Source of the DNA: Setaria digitata
Lineage: Eukaryota; Nematoda; Chromadorea; Rhabditida; Setariidae
Reading direction: 5' to 3'
DNA length: 35,086 nucleotides
Assembly: GCA_003640385.1 (NCBI GenBank)
Contig: RCAB01000591.1
Coordinates: 1 to 35,086, forward strand
Positions 25,495 to 35,086 of this stretch are shown here, piece after piece. Within the stretch, counting starts at the first letter, position 1; every line of letters starts with the position of its first letter. The notes under the pieces are model-generated. The model was not told where the DNA came from and did not search any database. It saw only the letters and a program-made list of their open reading frames with translations. A program made the position numbers and the translations under genes.

Positions 25495-28064
25495 ATGTGT
25501 GTTTTTCGCGTGATGATATATGGTGTTATGGCTGTTGTTTTTCTATTTGCTATCGGTTATGATATTTTTTATATGCCACGGATTGGACACACATGGTGGA
25601 TTTACAAACTTGTCATGCTAACAATGATCGATTTGGTCGGTATTCACTTTCATTTTTAATTCCAAAATTAAAGCGTCAAGAAAAAAATAAAAGTAGTTCG
25701 GATAGATTTCCATGAAGTTGACCACAATATCTTCAACTCCTTTTCGCTGGGGAAATAAATACTTTTCCCGTTTGCATTATTTTCATTTGATTGATGTATT
25801 ACATCCAAAATTTATTAATTCACCCGGTAACTAAACTATATCTGGATTTTTCTATGTTTATTTCGCTATCAATTCTTCAATCCTTTAACAATGCAATGCA
25901 AAAGCTCAATGTCAATGTCTGCAATTAACCAAACAATAAGGGAAGAAATCCCATCTTCGATTAAGCTTTCATTCTAATGCACAAATATTACTACATTTGT
26001 AAATTGAAAATACCTTGATTATAAGATAGTTATCTGAAACAGAAAAACAGAAAGATTTACAAAATAATCGATTTTCTTTCCGAATCGGAAAATTATTTTC
26101 GAAATTTTTGATCTTGGAGATGTATCATTTATTGCACAAAACTTTCCGGAAGATAGAGTAATCTTAGATTTTTTGCTTCTAAAATTAAATGAAAATTTGA
26201 GGTCTTACAAGCCGTATATTACACACTATGTTTTGTATGCGCAGTTCTGGATATATCAAGTGAAAAAATCGATCATGGGTTACATAAAAAACATTCAGCT
26301 CCTCCAGGTTATTGGCGAAATTCTAGACTTCATCGAATCTCGGATTTCATGTACTTCACTAGCATCTTGCCTGTTGGCGCCGTATGTTTCATTTATTTCG
26401 TTTAATATTTTACTACAGATTTAAACGATATCCTTTCAGCTAGAATTCACATAGTTGTAAATTTTTCTTTTATTCAAAATCCATTCAATCTAATTTCTCT
26501 TCTCTTTTTTTTTTTTTTGGAATTAGCAGTAATAAGAATGAATTGCATCATGCTTTAAAAAAATGAAAAAGGATAATTTGGACAGAAAAAAAAAATACTA
26601 TTTATAGCATCATTTTCAGCACTGCTTATATAGTCAGTTATGATCACTTTGACGAAAATCATTGGATATATAAATGTAATGTTTCGCAATTTTCCAATTA
26701 AGAATGACTACTTTCCAGACTACTTGTATACTTTTCTGGGCTTTAAATGCCATGGAACCAACAATGGTAATGCCGAAATGGGCCCAAGAAATAATTCCAC
26801 CTTTCATGAATCATATTACTCATACCGCTCCGTTACCGTTCACCCTTATTGATACGCTTTTAACTTGTCATCGAGCACCTTCACGAAGGGTCGGTAGCAT
26901 CATCACCGTTGCTCTGGTTGTTTTCTATTTCATTCTGTGAGTTTTTTTTTTTTTTTTTTTTTTTTTCAGTAGTCACGTGTAAGTCATATGAAGTTAAATC
27001 TTAATATGTGCATGTGTACTAAATATTAGAAATTTTTAATGGTATTCAATCATATCTAGTTAAACTTATGTACACATATTCTAAGTGCTGGAAATTTTTC
27101 ATGGTTTGATGCATTTTAAAACTCTAAAAAATATGCTTCCCGAACATTCATTTTCATTACCAAATACTTTGCAAAGCTAGCCCCATCAAAGAATGTTACT
27201 GTAGAATCAATTGATGATGAGTTTGTAATCCCAATCATTGTAAGGGAAAGATCATGAGTGGATTAAGTGAAAAATTTAACATTTACCTCCATAAAAAATT
27301 TCTTTAAGAAATTTGTGTTATTATTCCTAACATTACATTTCAATAATGATGTATGGCTGAAAAGTCATGGTGGTAAATGAATTTAGAACATATTATTAGT
27401 TTTTTAAAATAGAATCTATATAATTCATGCTCTATTTTAAATATTCATTATAATTCCATTTTAAGCATTTTTGGGGTGCACCACTTCCATGGCTATTGGA
27501 TTTATCCATTCATGGAATATTTAACAACAACAGCATTTGTCACACTTTTCTTTGCATCCCTCATCTTTCTATGGCTTATATATGTAGTTGGTGATACAAT
27601 GAATGTTATGCTTTGGGGTAAGCCCACTTGTTCTACGTCTTTTTTCGATTAGTTAAAGTTGACCGTGATATTTGGTTCAAATGGTTTAAAACATGTTGTT
27701 CAGAAATATTTCTTAGTTAGCCGTAATATAATAAAGTTTTAATAATATTTCTAATAATAGTAATGATAATATTAAAGGTAGTAAGATAAATTTTTTATTG
27801 GGTGAATACCACTTTTGATGATCAGCGGAAGTATGATTGTTTGTGGTTGATTGAGATCACAATTTTGATTTATTAGATGTTTGTATGATAGGACGAGGAA
27901 GTCATTACTTCGAGGTAGGAAAAATTTAGTCTATCATTGCCATTAAAAGTCATCTTTATTGATTTCTTGAAAATTGGATTTAAATATCATCAATAAATGC
28001 TGAAACCCAAACAAATTTTCCAGGCAGTGCAACACTTTCCGAACCACAACAGAAAAGAAAATAA
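25495..28064 (+). CDS. AIG1: AIG1/ADTRP-family membrane hydrolase (FAR-17a/AIG1-like), 5 exons
   Basis: Mammalian AIG1 and ADTRP hydrolyse fatty-acid esters of hydroxy fatty acids using a membrane-embedded Thr and His (family knowledge). Exons: 25495-25635, 26202-26381, 26719-26936, 27466-27617, 28024-28064, giving 243 residues (human AIG1 about 240). Seen: WWIYKLVMLTMIDLV then LQAVYYTLCFVCAVLD, colinear with the human KFLTFIDLVIQAVFF region; RISDFMYFTSILPVGA; MNHITHTAPLPFTLID; HRAPSRR; GVHHFHGYWIYPFMEY; and a basic tail ending QQKRK. The predicted nucleophile is Thr43, the same number as in human AIG1, which supports the ATG at 25495; the His is about 142. Hydrophobic segments suggest about six membrane spans. 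The end of exon 1 is the least certain point: a donor at 25640 with acceptor 26211 also keeps frame but drops two conserved residues. The ATG directly follows a CCTCAG acceptor. Confidence 0.93.
26942..26966. repeat. Poly(T) run of 25
   Basis: Uninterrupted T tract starting four bases after the exon 3 donor (GTGAG) of the AIG1-like gene, and followed by CAG, so a cryptic acceptor lies at 26967-26969. Confidence 0.9.
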
Positions 28065-28065
28065 A
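28060..28065 (+). terminator. AATAAA overlapping the AIG1 stop codon
   Basis: The hexamer contains the TAA stop at 28062-28064. If used, the 3' UTR would be only a few tens of bases. A second AATAAA lies near 28717-28722, so this one may not be functional. Confidence 0.35.
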
Positions 28066-28835
28066 GAACTGAAAAAGAAAGAATATTTGCGTTGCAGTTT
28101 ATAACAATCCCACTTTTTTTTTTTGAATTTAAAATTAACTTCTTTTGCTGAACACTTCATCTGCAAATGCCAGACATTCTCACTTCATCTGCAAATGCCA
28201 TACATTCTCATCATTTACCAAAAAAAAAAAAAAATGATAAGGTTTCACTTTTAAAATTTAGCTGCTAAAAAAAAAAAGAAATATTGAGTAAAAAAGATAG
28301 AATAACCGAGCTGTTTCAATTAAATTATTGCTTTTGCTTCTTCTTGAGTTGATCCTCATTTTGTACTTTCATATTATGCAAAAGCTTTTCTTTCATGCCG
28401 AAAGGGTGAACTAGAGACTAGTTTTTTCTCCTCAAAAAATTGATAAATTTATGGTCGGATTCTAATCATATGATTCAAACATCAAAGAAATTTTTGATAA
28501 ATATGGCGAATATTTTCTAAAGGAATAAAATGGAGTGCTGGTGAGAATTCTTTTCGTGTGAAAATTGAAGAAAATGATGGTTCTTTAAATTAAAATGGTT
28601 TTGCTTTTTTTGGCAACAAAATGAAATTTTGGTAAAGAAGTTAGCAAGTTTTTCAGCTTGATACTTTAATTTGAGAATTCCCTTCTATATAAAGTAGTCC
28701 TGATGATGGTTGTTAGAAATAAAGTTATCCGATAATCATAATTATGAATATAACAGTCATAGAGTTTTCTTCTGAAAGCCCCTGGATTAAAAGCAAAAAT
28801 GCTTTTCATGAAATATAACTAAATTTTAAAAGTAA
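28065..28835. other. Interval between convergent genes; no gene seen
   Basis: AT-rich sequence downstream of the plus-strand AIG1-like gene and downstream of the minus-strand PP1-like gene. It holds a 28-bp tandem duplication (listed separately) and A-runs near 28220 and 28266, but no open frame of interest. Confidence 0.5.
28153..28208. repeat. 28-bp tandem duplication
   Basis: CACTTCATCTGCAAATGCCA followed by GACATTCT is repeated at once as the same 20 bases followed by TACATTCT. The two 28-bp copies (28153-28180 and 28181-28208) differ at a single base. Confidence 0.95.
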
Positions 28836-29198
28836 CTAATTGTTTGATAGATTCTTGGAACTTAAAAATCTTTCGCTGGAATACTTTTGTGTAGAATCTG
28901 CATTCTGGTCAATAAAAGCAATAGTTCCATCAGTTACCAGTGATATAATATGAAATCTAATAAATTTTATGCTTTATAAATCTTTTTGAAACAAATTATG
29001 TTAAATTTTCTTACATCTAACGATAGTGGACAAGGAGCATTTAAAATTATTTGTTTGTCTGATATTAATCCAATAATTCACAGCTATTACCTGCGGCATG
29101 GCTACATAACTACTGTCTATGCATTGGTACATTCTTAAAACTAGTTCCACAAGACCGTTTCGACCTTTATCTACATCTATTGTTTGAATTAATGGCAT
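28836..29198 (-). CDS. Candidate small two-exon ORF, 58 aa, unrecognised
   Basis: Exon 1 at 29198-29091 runs from an ATG to a CAG|GTAATA donor and begins MPLIQTIDVDKGRNGLVELV. Exon 2 at 28904-28836 starts after TTGACCAG and ends in a stop; both are phase 0. Exon 1 looks coding: varied residues, amphipathic, less AT-rich. No domain is recognised. It lies about 235 nt downstream of the PP1-like C-terminal block on the same strand, so it could be a short downstream cistron, the first exons of a larger gene, or a remnant. No acceptor lies immediately before the ATG. Confidence 0.3.
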
Positions 29199-29354
29199 TA
29201 CAGTTTTTGTTCATCAGTATAAAATAGACATAGTTATCAAAACGGTAATTTGATTACTATATTTTTCATTGTCTTGCTGGCTTTGTGTCTAGTTATGTGA
29301 GCTAAATTTATTGTAAAATCCTTACAAGAACATGAAGTTGTCTTAATGTCTTAA

Positions 29355-29360
29355 TTTATT
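29355..29360 (-). terminator. Candidate AATAAA poly(A) signal after the PP1-like C-terminal block
   Basis: TTTATT on the plus strand, AATAAA on the minus strand, 74 nt beyond the stop at 29434-29436. The spacing fits a normal 3' UTR for a transcript that includes the 29434-29631 block. Confidence 0.4.
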
Positions 29361-29433
29361 GATTCAGTTTAGCACAGCCAGTTTTGTCTCTGATCTTTCA
29401 ACTAATCTGATGATCCATTTGAATGTTGCACAT

Positions 29434-29631
29434 TCAGATTTTATCATCTTCCAAATCATCTTCAACATCTGCCGTTGGTACAAGCTTTTCCTTCCGTTGC
29501 TGTTCATACTCACTTGGCTTAAGTTGTAGAAAGGATAATTCGAGATGGCTATCTACCTGAAACCGTAGAACTGTTTCTAACCTTTTTTTCATAAATACAA
29601 TTCTGTGATTAAATTGTTTTCTGAGAGTCAA
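29434..29631 (-). CDS. Probable C-terminal exon(s) of the PP1-like phosphatase gene
   Basis: This open block reads KKRLETVLRFQ, later LKPSEYEQQRKEK and an acidic end DVEDDLEDDKI before the stop. PP1 catalytic subunits have DETLMCSFQILKP at the corresponding place, so the block looks like the last beta strand plus tail. Between the two parts a GTAGAT...TTAAG segment of 39 nt could be a very short intron or may be translated. Acceptors exist at 29621 (CTCTCAG) and 29603 (ATCACAG), but both need a phase-2 donor, and the upstream exon 30078-29947 has none before its stop. The block therefore belongs to the gene by homology and position, but the joining splice is unresolved. Confidence 0.6.
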   Translation of the reverse strand: MTLRKQFNHRIVFMKKRLETVLRFQVDSHLELSFLQLKPSEYEQQRKEKLVPTADVEDDLEDDKI

Positions 29632-29946
29632 TATTTATTTTTTATTATGTAATGCAGCGTCACTTCCACTGAAATGTAATGTAGCATACTTGTGAATCCT
29701 GTCTGACTGTTTTTTATGCATAGCTACATTTCAGATTTAAAACCAAATTTATATAGATTGTGTAGAATAACCAATAATTAGCGCACTTAATTAGTTAAGG
29801 AATTCAACTGAAATAAAAAAGGACTAAGTCAAATAGTGCGATGGCAAACTTAAAAATCTGAAAAGATGCGAATTATTGAACTGGGATGACTACTTTTTGT
29901 TTTTGTTTTTTCTTTTTTTCTTCCTGAAAAAATAGCTAAACGGTTT

Positions 29947-32900
29947 TTATAGCAATAATTTTGATCGACTAACGATAACAACAGCAGCAAAATTGCAGAG
30001 ATCTTCATGATATCGTGCAGCTGAGAAAACAGTTATAAGTCTACGATTCGCAAAAAATGCATATCCAAATTCTACTACCTAGAAAGAAACGTTGTCTATA
30101 ACCTGGCAGTAAGTTTGATTTCTTTATCAGAGATGGTTATTACGTAGTGGACCTAAATTGTACTGAAATGACTTTCTTAGCTGCAACGATCACAGTCTGC
30201 ACAATCAAAACAAGGGATCATCATTCACTAGGTCCTCTCGCTTTGGCAGAAAACATGATGAATTTATTCTCTAGCAAGAAAACCATGATAAAAGAAAAAA
30301 TTTAAAAAAAGCTACTGAAACAATCTGAGAAAAAAATTAAATTGCCCTTGAGCCCGTTCAATTAATTCGACTTTAGACAGCGTTTTCAGGTCCGGGAACA
30401 ATTATTTTATAAACCAATTATTCTTTTTTGTTCTTGCTCTATGAATAAAAGTAGTCTCACCTTTTTAACTTAAAAATTTGAAGAGGAGTTATTTTTTTAG
30501 AAATTTCTTAACTGTTGAAATAAGGTTCCAAAGTAGTGAATATTACTTGATGTGCTCGAATAACCATATCAATGCCAAGTTGCTTTATTTTTTCGTGCAC
30601 AGCATTTTCACCAAAAACCCAGGAAACGCCGCGGATTTGATTCTTCTGGAAACCTTTCGCACCTGTTTCTGGATCGGCCCAAAGCAAATCCTGAGCTAGA
30701 CCTTTTACCATTCTCAGTGGTCTAGAAAGAAATAATAGTGAGAATATTTACAGCGTTTGTGAACGATTGCTTAAATCATGAATCTAAAATGCATACCGAG
30801 AAATTTTCTGAGTTTCGCACTAAGAAAAATGCACATGAAATGATGGGAGGATGGTTTTGTGCAATTATGCGTAAAGAAAATAATGGCCATATCTCCAGAC
30901 CAACAGTAGGCCTAGCAACCATGCTGGTGATTTTGCGATTGGTTTTCGCAGCACCAATTGTTGTAGTGATCCGAGGGAATTTGCAAACCTTTTGATACTT
31001 TTAATATCATTTAAAGAGTTTAATTCTGGTGATAATCCACCATGCATGCATAGTATTTTGCCTGCTACAATAGCTGCTAGCGGCATTTCGGCAAAAACTT
31101 CATTGAAATGATTATATAAACCCTGAGCATCAGCCTGAATGCGATAACGAGTCCTGATCTCTGCGGCGAAACCATAAGTTCTAATATTTAAATTACTTCT
31201 CACTCTTGACGTTAAATAATTCACTCAGGATAATCTCAGTAACTTGTAGTTGTCAATACACCTCAGTTTGCGACAGTGAGAGACGCAATTTCTTGAATTG
31301 AACCCGGTGAGTTATTAAAGCTTTCAGCAACACACTATTGTTATTCACTTGGAAATTGAATTACTTGTAATTAATTAATTGAAGTAATTACTTGTAAACT
31401 GTAATTGTAATTAAAGTAATTACTTGCAAAAACTTATTGCATACAAAATCAGTTGCGTTCGTTACAAGAAAAGGAGATAGAAATAAAACATACTTATTAA
31501 TATGAAATAATTCATGGTTACCACGCAGTAAGAAAACGAATTTCGGGAATTGTATTTTACATGCCAAAAGGAGAACTATTACTTCTAGTGGATGCCTGCC
31601 ACGATCAACATAATCGCCCAGGAATAAATACCGCACTTTAAACGGCAAGCCACATGACTAAATTATGTAAAATTTTAAATATAAATGAGCACCATTCGCA
31701 AGTTAAAATTCATAAACACCCATAGAAAGTACTTTGAAGTCTAATTTTCTAATTCAAACTGTACTAAAGTAGAAAAAGTTGGTTCAACATTCCGATACAT
31801 TTAAGATGCTCGACTGTAGGTGTTAGCGTTACTGAATATCAAATGATTATTAGAATTTGGAATCTAAAATAAATGTGAATTGGACGATAGTTTAAGAAAT
31901 AATTCACTGGTGCTTTCTAAAATAATATTGCATTTTCAGTCTTAGACCTCCAAGAAAAAAACTATGTCAATGAATATCTAGCCAATCAATAATGAATCTG
32001 GCAAACATATACAACATATACTGAAAAAATGTATACTTAACCAAAATTCTAGCTAAAATCTTTTATGAAACCGTAGTGATATAACTTGCTCTGGAATAAA
32101 TGCCATAAAAAAAAGGCAGAAAAGAAAAACTAACAGCAAAAATACGCATCAGATCACCGTATTGTCCATGGATATCACCACAAATATTTACAGGGCATGG
32201 TACTTCAATTAAAGTTGGAACCTTCTGAAAAGACGCTTTTGCCATCGTTAATAACTGATGCAAATCTGGTAATTCGTATTCCATACGTGTCGAACCAGCC
32301 AACAAATGCTTTTTAATTAATTCACGCAGTACCAACTAGAATCTTTATATTAAGAGATTAAATAAGAATTAAAAACACACATCTCCAGAAAGGAGTGAAA
32401 TAAAATACAAATTAACTAAATAAGAAACGATGCTTGTTAAAACCTTTTTCTCTTTAGTGCCTTCTTTCACTCCTGCAACCTTACTGTCTTGCTTCTTTTT
32501 TGTAGCTTTCTGAAAAATATTGATGTATCGATTCCTATAAAAATATAGTAAAACATAATTGTTGAGTTTTAATAAGTTGACTAACAGTCTGCTCTTTATT
32601 TGAAAAAATTCATTCACATCAGATTGATTTAATCACATATGTTTCAGTGTTTCAAGTTGATAAATTTTTTTTTCGCATGAAAACAACTTCCAAAAATCAA
32701 CAAAGAAAATGTAAAGGGCTTATAAGTCTTTTGTCACAGTTTAATATCATCAGAAAAAATAAAAGAATTGTAAAGCTTTTGATTACAAAAAATTACTCAG
32801 GATTCATCAATATTCAGGAATATTACAACCAGAAGAAAAACATATTTTGAGATAACCTAGTCACTTTTCCTTACATCACAAAGTTTTCCTTTACATTTGA

Positions 32901-33002
32901 ACAAATGTTGCCTAATAACTGCTTCAACGATGCATCATCATCTGCACTCACTTTTGTTTCCTCTGTTTCAGTTCGCTGAGTTACCTCATTCTCATCTGAC
33001 AT
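29947..33002 (-). CDS. Divergent PP1-like serine/threonine protein phosphatase, 7 exons
   Basis: Metal-dependent phosphoprotein phosphatase of the PPP family. Exons: 33002-32895, 32509-32444, 32335-32135, 31657-31494, 31180-30989, 30721-30547, 30078-29947; every junction phase agrees, giving 345 residues (PP1 about 330). Seen: an acidic then Lys-rich N-terminal extension of about 58 residues; GDIHGQY (Asp112, His114); LGDYVDRG (Asp140, Arg144); LRGNHE (Asn172, His173); MHGGLSPEL (His226); IRGVSW (Arg274); IRAHQVVEFGY (His301); FSAARYH (Tyr325). All metal-binding and catalytic positions of PP1 are kept. It is unlike PP1 in the loop after FSA and in ending at SRSKLLL, short of the usual last strand; the 29434-29631 block may supply that strand by splicing. 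Nematodes carry many lineage-specific PP1-like genes, often germline-expressed (knowledge); whether this is one is inference. Confidence 0.9.
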
Positions 33003-34600
33003 TGTTACCAATTGCTGGTACTATGCAGCCTTTTGCTCCTCAGATAAGTTTTTATTCACAGAGGTGTTTTCCTACAAAGATAATAAAAGGGTGATTAGAG
33101 TTGTCTTTCATTAAGAATTAATATCGTTCCTTACATGAGATTCTTGTTAAGTCTAGTAAATTGCCGGCTATCTATATTACCGAAATCCTCATAAGTCAAT
33201 TTTGCATATATCTGACAATATACATTGCCGAATCCCCGTCGGATTGGTCAGCATTCGAAAACCTCAGACCTTATGACCAAAATTCAATTTAATGAACTGT
33301 CTCCAAAATAAGTTGCTAGACGACAATTGTACGTCCTGTCATTCAAATACGAAGAAATAAAGTGTTTTTTTTTACTTTATTACTTATATTCTCTTAATAC
33401 GAAAGCGTCTGGAAAATTTGCATATATGAAGAATGGCAAATTAGCATGCATGATTCCTACTGCAGTATTTCATCCAACTGGAGAGTTCATTTCATTTCTT
33501 GGCTCTTGAAAAAAAAATCACTTTTCAACTTTTATTTCCATTAACTATAACATAATAACAATGCATATATTGCCAAAATAAGGCTTTCATAATGAATGTG
33601 TTAGAAAAATATTATATCGCAACATTAATATAATATCACTATAACAATAATTTCTTGCAACCTCACAGTGATCTAACGCCGCTGTTAAATTCTTGGGAAT
33701 ACGCAAAAACTTACTTTTTTAACATCTTGTCTGTTGATAGAGTAAAATCACTTGTTTTGTGAGAAAATAAGAGTAGAATACAAAACATATAATGAGCTTA
33801 AAAAATATTTCAGAAAATCATACAATCTACGATTTAGTTGTCGAAAATAACATCTTGAATGAGAAACTGAAAGCAAATGTCTATTTAGATGACAAGATGC
33901 CAGATAGAAACAGTAATAATACTGACGTCTACGAAGAAAAAAAGTGCTAAAGGCGAACAATTTCATTTTCTATTTCAAAAGAAAAAAAATTTTGGTGCTA
34001 ATAACAAAACTCATATCTACGCAAAAATAAAGCAATTAATTAATCTACTTCCATGTGTTTTGTCAAATACCCACTTTATGTCCACAAATAAAAAGAAGCT
34101 CAGCTCATGATATCCCATGGCTTTCAGGAAATGAAAGACTTAACCATATCGCGCTCAACTCATGCAATTGACAACGGTAAAATTATAAAAAAAAGTGGCA
34201 CAAAATGAAATTTTGGAACTATACTGCGAAATGATTACGATTAATAAATCACCAATTTAAGAAGAAATCGACCACTTAAAACAATAAGAAACAATGCGCA
34301 AATTAACGACTTCCAATTATACTAGTATTAATCCACGTCAAAAGGCATTTAATAACAAGTATTGAAAAAAAGCACATTGTGATCGAATGAAGATTGCAAT
34401 AAAACACAATCCTAGAACTCTAGGATCATGGGAAGTGAAAATATTATAAGTTCTACGCCGCAAAAGTAAAAGGTAATGTTGAGAATCATGAAGCATGTTG
34501 TTTCGATGCTCTATACATGGAACTTGAAACATTCCTAAAGTTGCGTAAACATTTAGGTAAAAGATATGGTCGACGTAACATGCTTTGAAGTGAGTGCACT
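33003..34600. other. Upstream flank of the PP1-like gene; no gene seen
   Basis: AT-rich with short open frames only. An AG (CCAG|CAATTGGTAACA-ATG) lies 12 bases before the PP1-like start and could be a leader acceptor, though its pyrimidine tract is poor. Nothing else can be supported. Confidence 0.5.
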
Positions 34601-34607
34601 AAAGCTT

Positions 34608-35086
34608 GAAAATTTTTTCATCCATGCAGGTTTGGACAAAAAGGTGCTTGTTTCTACCGATCTCGTCATCGCTGCAGCACTGACATGAGCAATCTTTTTG
34701 CTCTCAACGTATTGAGTGCGCTCGTAGACACGGACGTCAACACAGCAGTTCTCGGAGCTGACACAAGCGTGCTCGCTGTCACCGACGTAGTAAGAATAGG
34801 AACAGAAGTGACTGTGCTTGTTGTCAATGTTGTCTTCAATCCTGATGATGATATTGACGAGAGCGTACCCATTACAAGTGTTTTTGACGCACTGACGGTT
34901 CTCGAAAGCATGTTTGATCGTACCGATGACGTCACTGTTCTTATCACTGTTAATGTGACTCTGTCTGTAGTTATCGGCATCATCGCAGCTATCGGCAATG
35001 GCGTGGGAGTGCAACCAGATACCGATGTGCTTATCAACGACGTAGGTGATGACGTGAGTGTACTAGTTGTCATCGTTGTGGTCATA
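34608..35086. repeat. GC-richer quasi-repetitive tract open in three frames, running off the window
   Basis: From about 34.6 kb the composition changes sharply: many GACGT/GACGTC, GTGACT and GTTGTC words recur at irregular codon-sized spacing (for example GATGACGTCACTGTTCTT, GAAGTGACTGTGCTTGTTG and GATGACGTGAGTGTACTAG). One plus frame is open from 34608 to the end and would be Val/Asp/Thr-rich. Two minus frames are open at about 34553-35014 (His/Asp/Asn-rich) and 34666-35085 (very Ser/Thr-rich, mucin-like). Stops are missing because the repeat words lack TAA, TAG and TGA in these frames. It may be a diverged minisatellite or a low-complexity exon; the coding strand, if any, is undecidable here. 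Confidence 0.6.

Noticed and set aside
26245..26381. AIG1 exon 2 starting at the GCGCAG acceptor (26245)
   Set aside because: It keeps frame but removes the conserved LQAVYYTLCF segment. The acceptor at 26201 restores colinearity with the family.
33748..34110. Open frames upstream of the PP1-like gene on both strands
   Set aside because: Short, AT-driven, without splice partners or motifs.
1..35086. tRNA or rRNA genes and CRISPR arrays
   Set aside because: No cloverleaf with matching arms, no rRNA-like sequence, and no regular direct repeats with spacers were seen by eye; CRISPR is not expected in a nuclear eukaryotic locus.

Overview
The window is AT-rich eukaryotic nuclear DNA with short exons, phase-consistent introns, poly(A)/poly(T) runs and TA microsatellites. 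Most gene starts sit a few bases after an AG splice acceptor, as expected where a spliced leader is added in trans. Together with the protein families this points to a nematode, most likely a filarial (spirurine) one. The organism call is an inference; no species is claimed.

Four protein-coding genes were rebuilt exon by exon. (1) 2509-12819, minus: a complete 27-exon Ski2-type DExH RNA helicase of about 1355 residues, the helicase of the Ski complex that feeds RNA to the cytoplasmic exosome. (2) 18226-21114, minus: an ITM2/BRI-family type II membrane protein with a BRICHOS domain and a furin-type site near the C-terminus. One exon-exon phase is unresolved. (3) 25495-28064, plus: a five-exon AIG1/ADTRP-family membrane hydrolase of about 243 residues with the Thr/His pair conserved. 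(4) 29947-33002, minus: a divergent PP1-like serine/threonine phosphatase of about 345 residues with all catalytic residues kept but a changed toxin/inhibitor loop. A separate exon block at 29434-29631 looks like the missing C-terminal strand and tail.

Between these genes are long stretches without a recognised gene. 1-2508 and 15.4-18.2 kb show nothing convincing. 13.8-15.4 kb is a less AT-rich tract with several exon-like open fragments that could not be assigned. 21.1-25.5 kb, between the divergent ITM2 and AIG1 genes, contains a 150-codon open frame bracketed by a splice acceptor and a polyadenylation signal, plus a 250-bp TA block. At the right edge, from 34.6 kb on, the sequence becomes GC-richer and quasi-repetitive, with three long reading frames open at once.

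The genes are unrelated in function (RNA decay, membrane peptide precursor, lipid hydrolase, phosphatase). The layout gives no sign of a shared pathway or operon.
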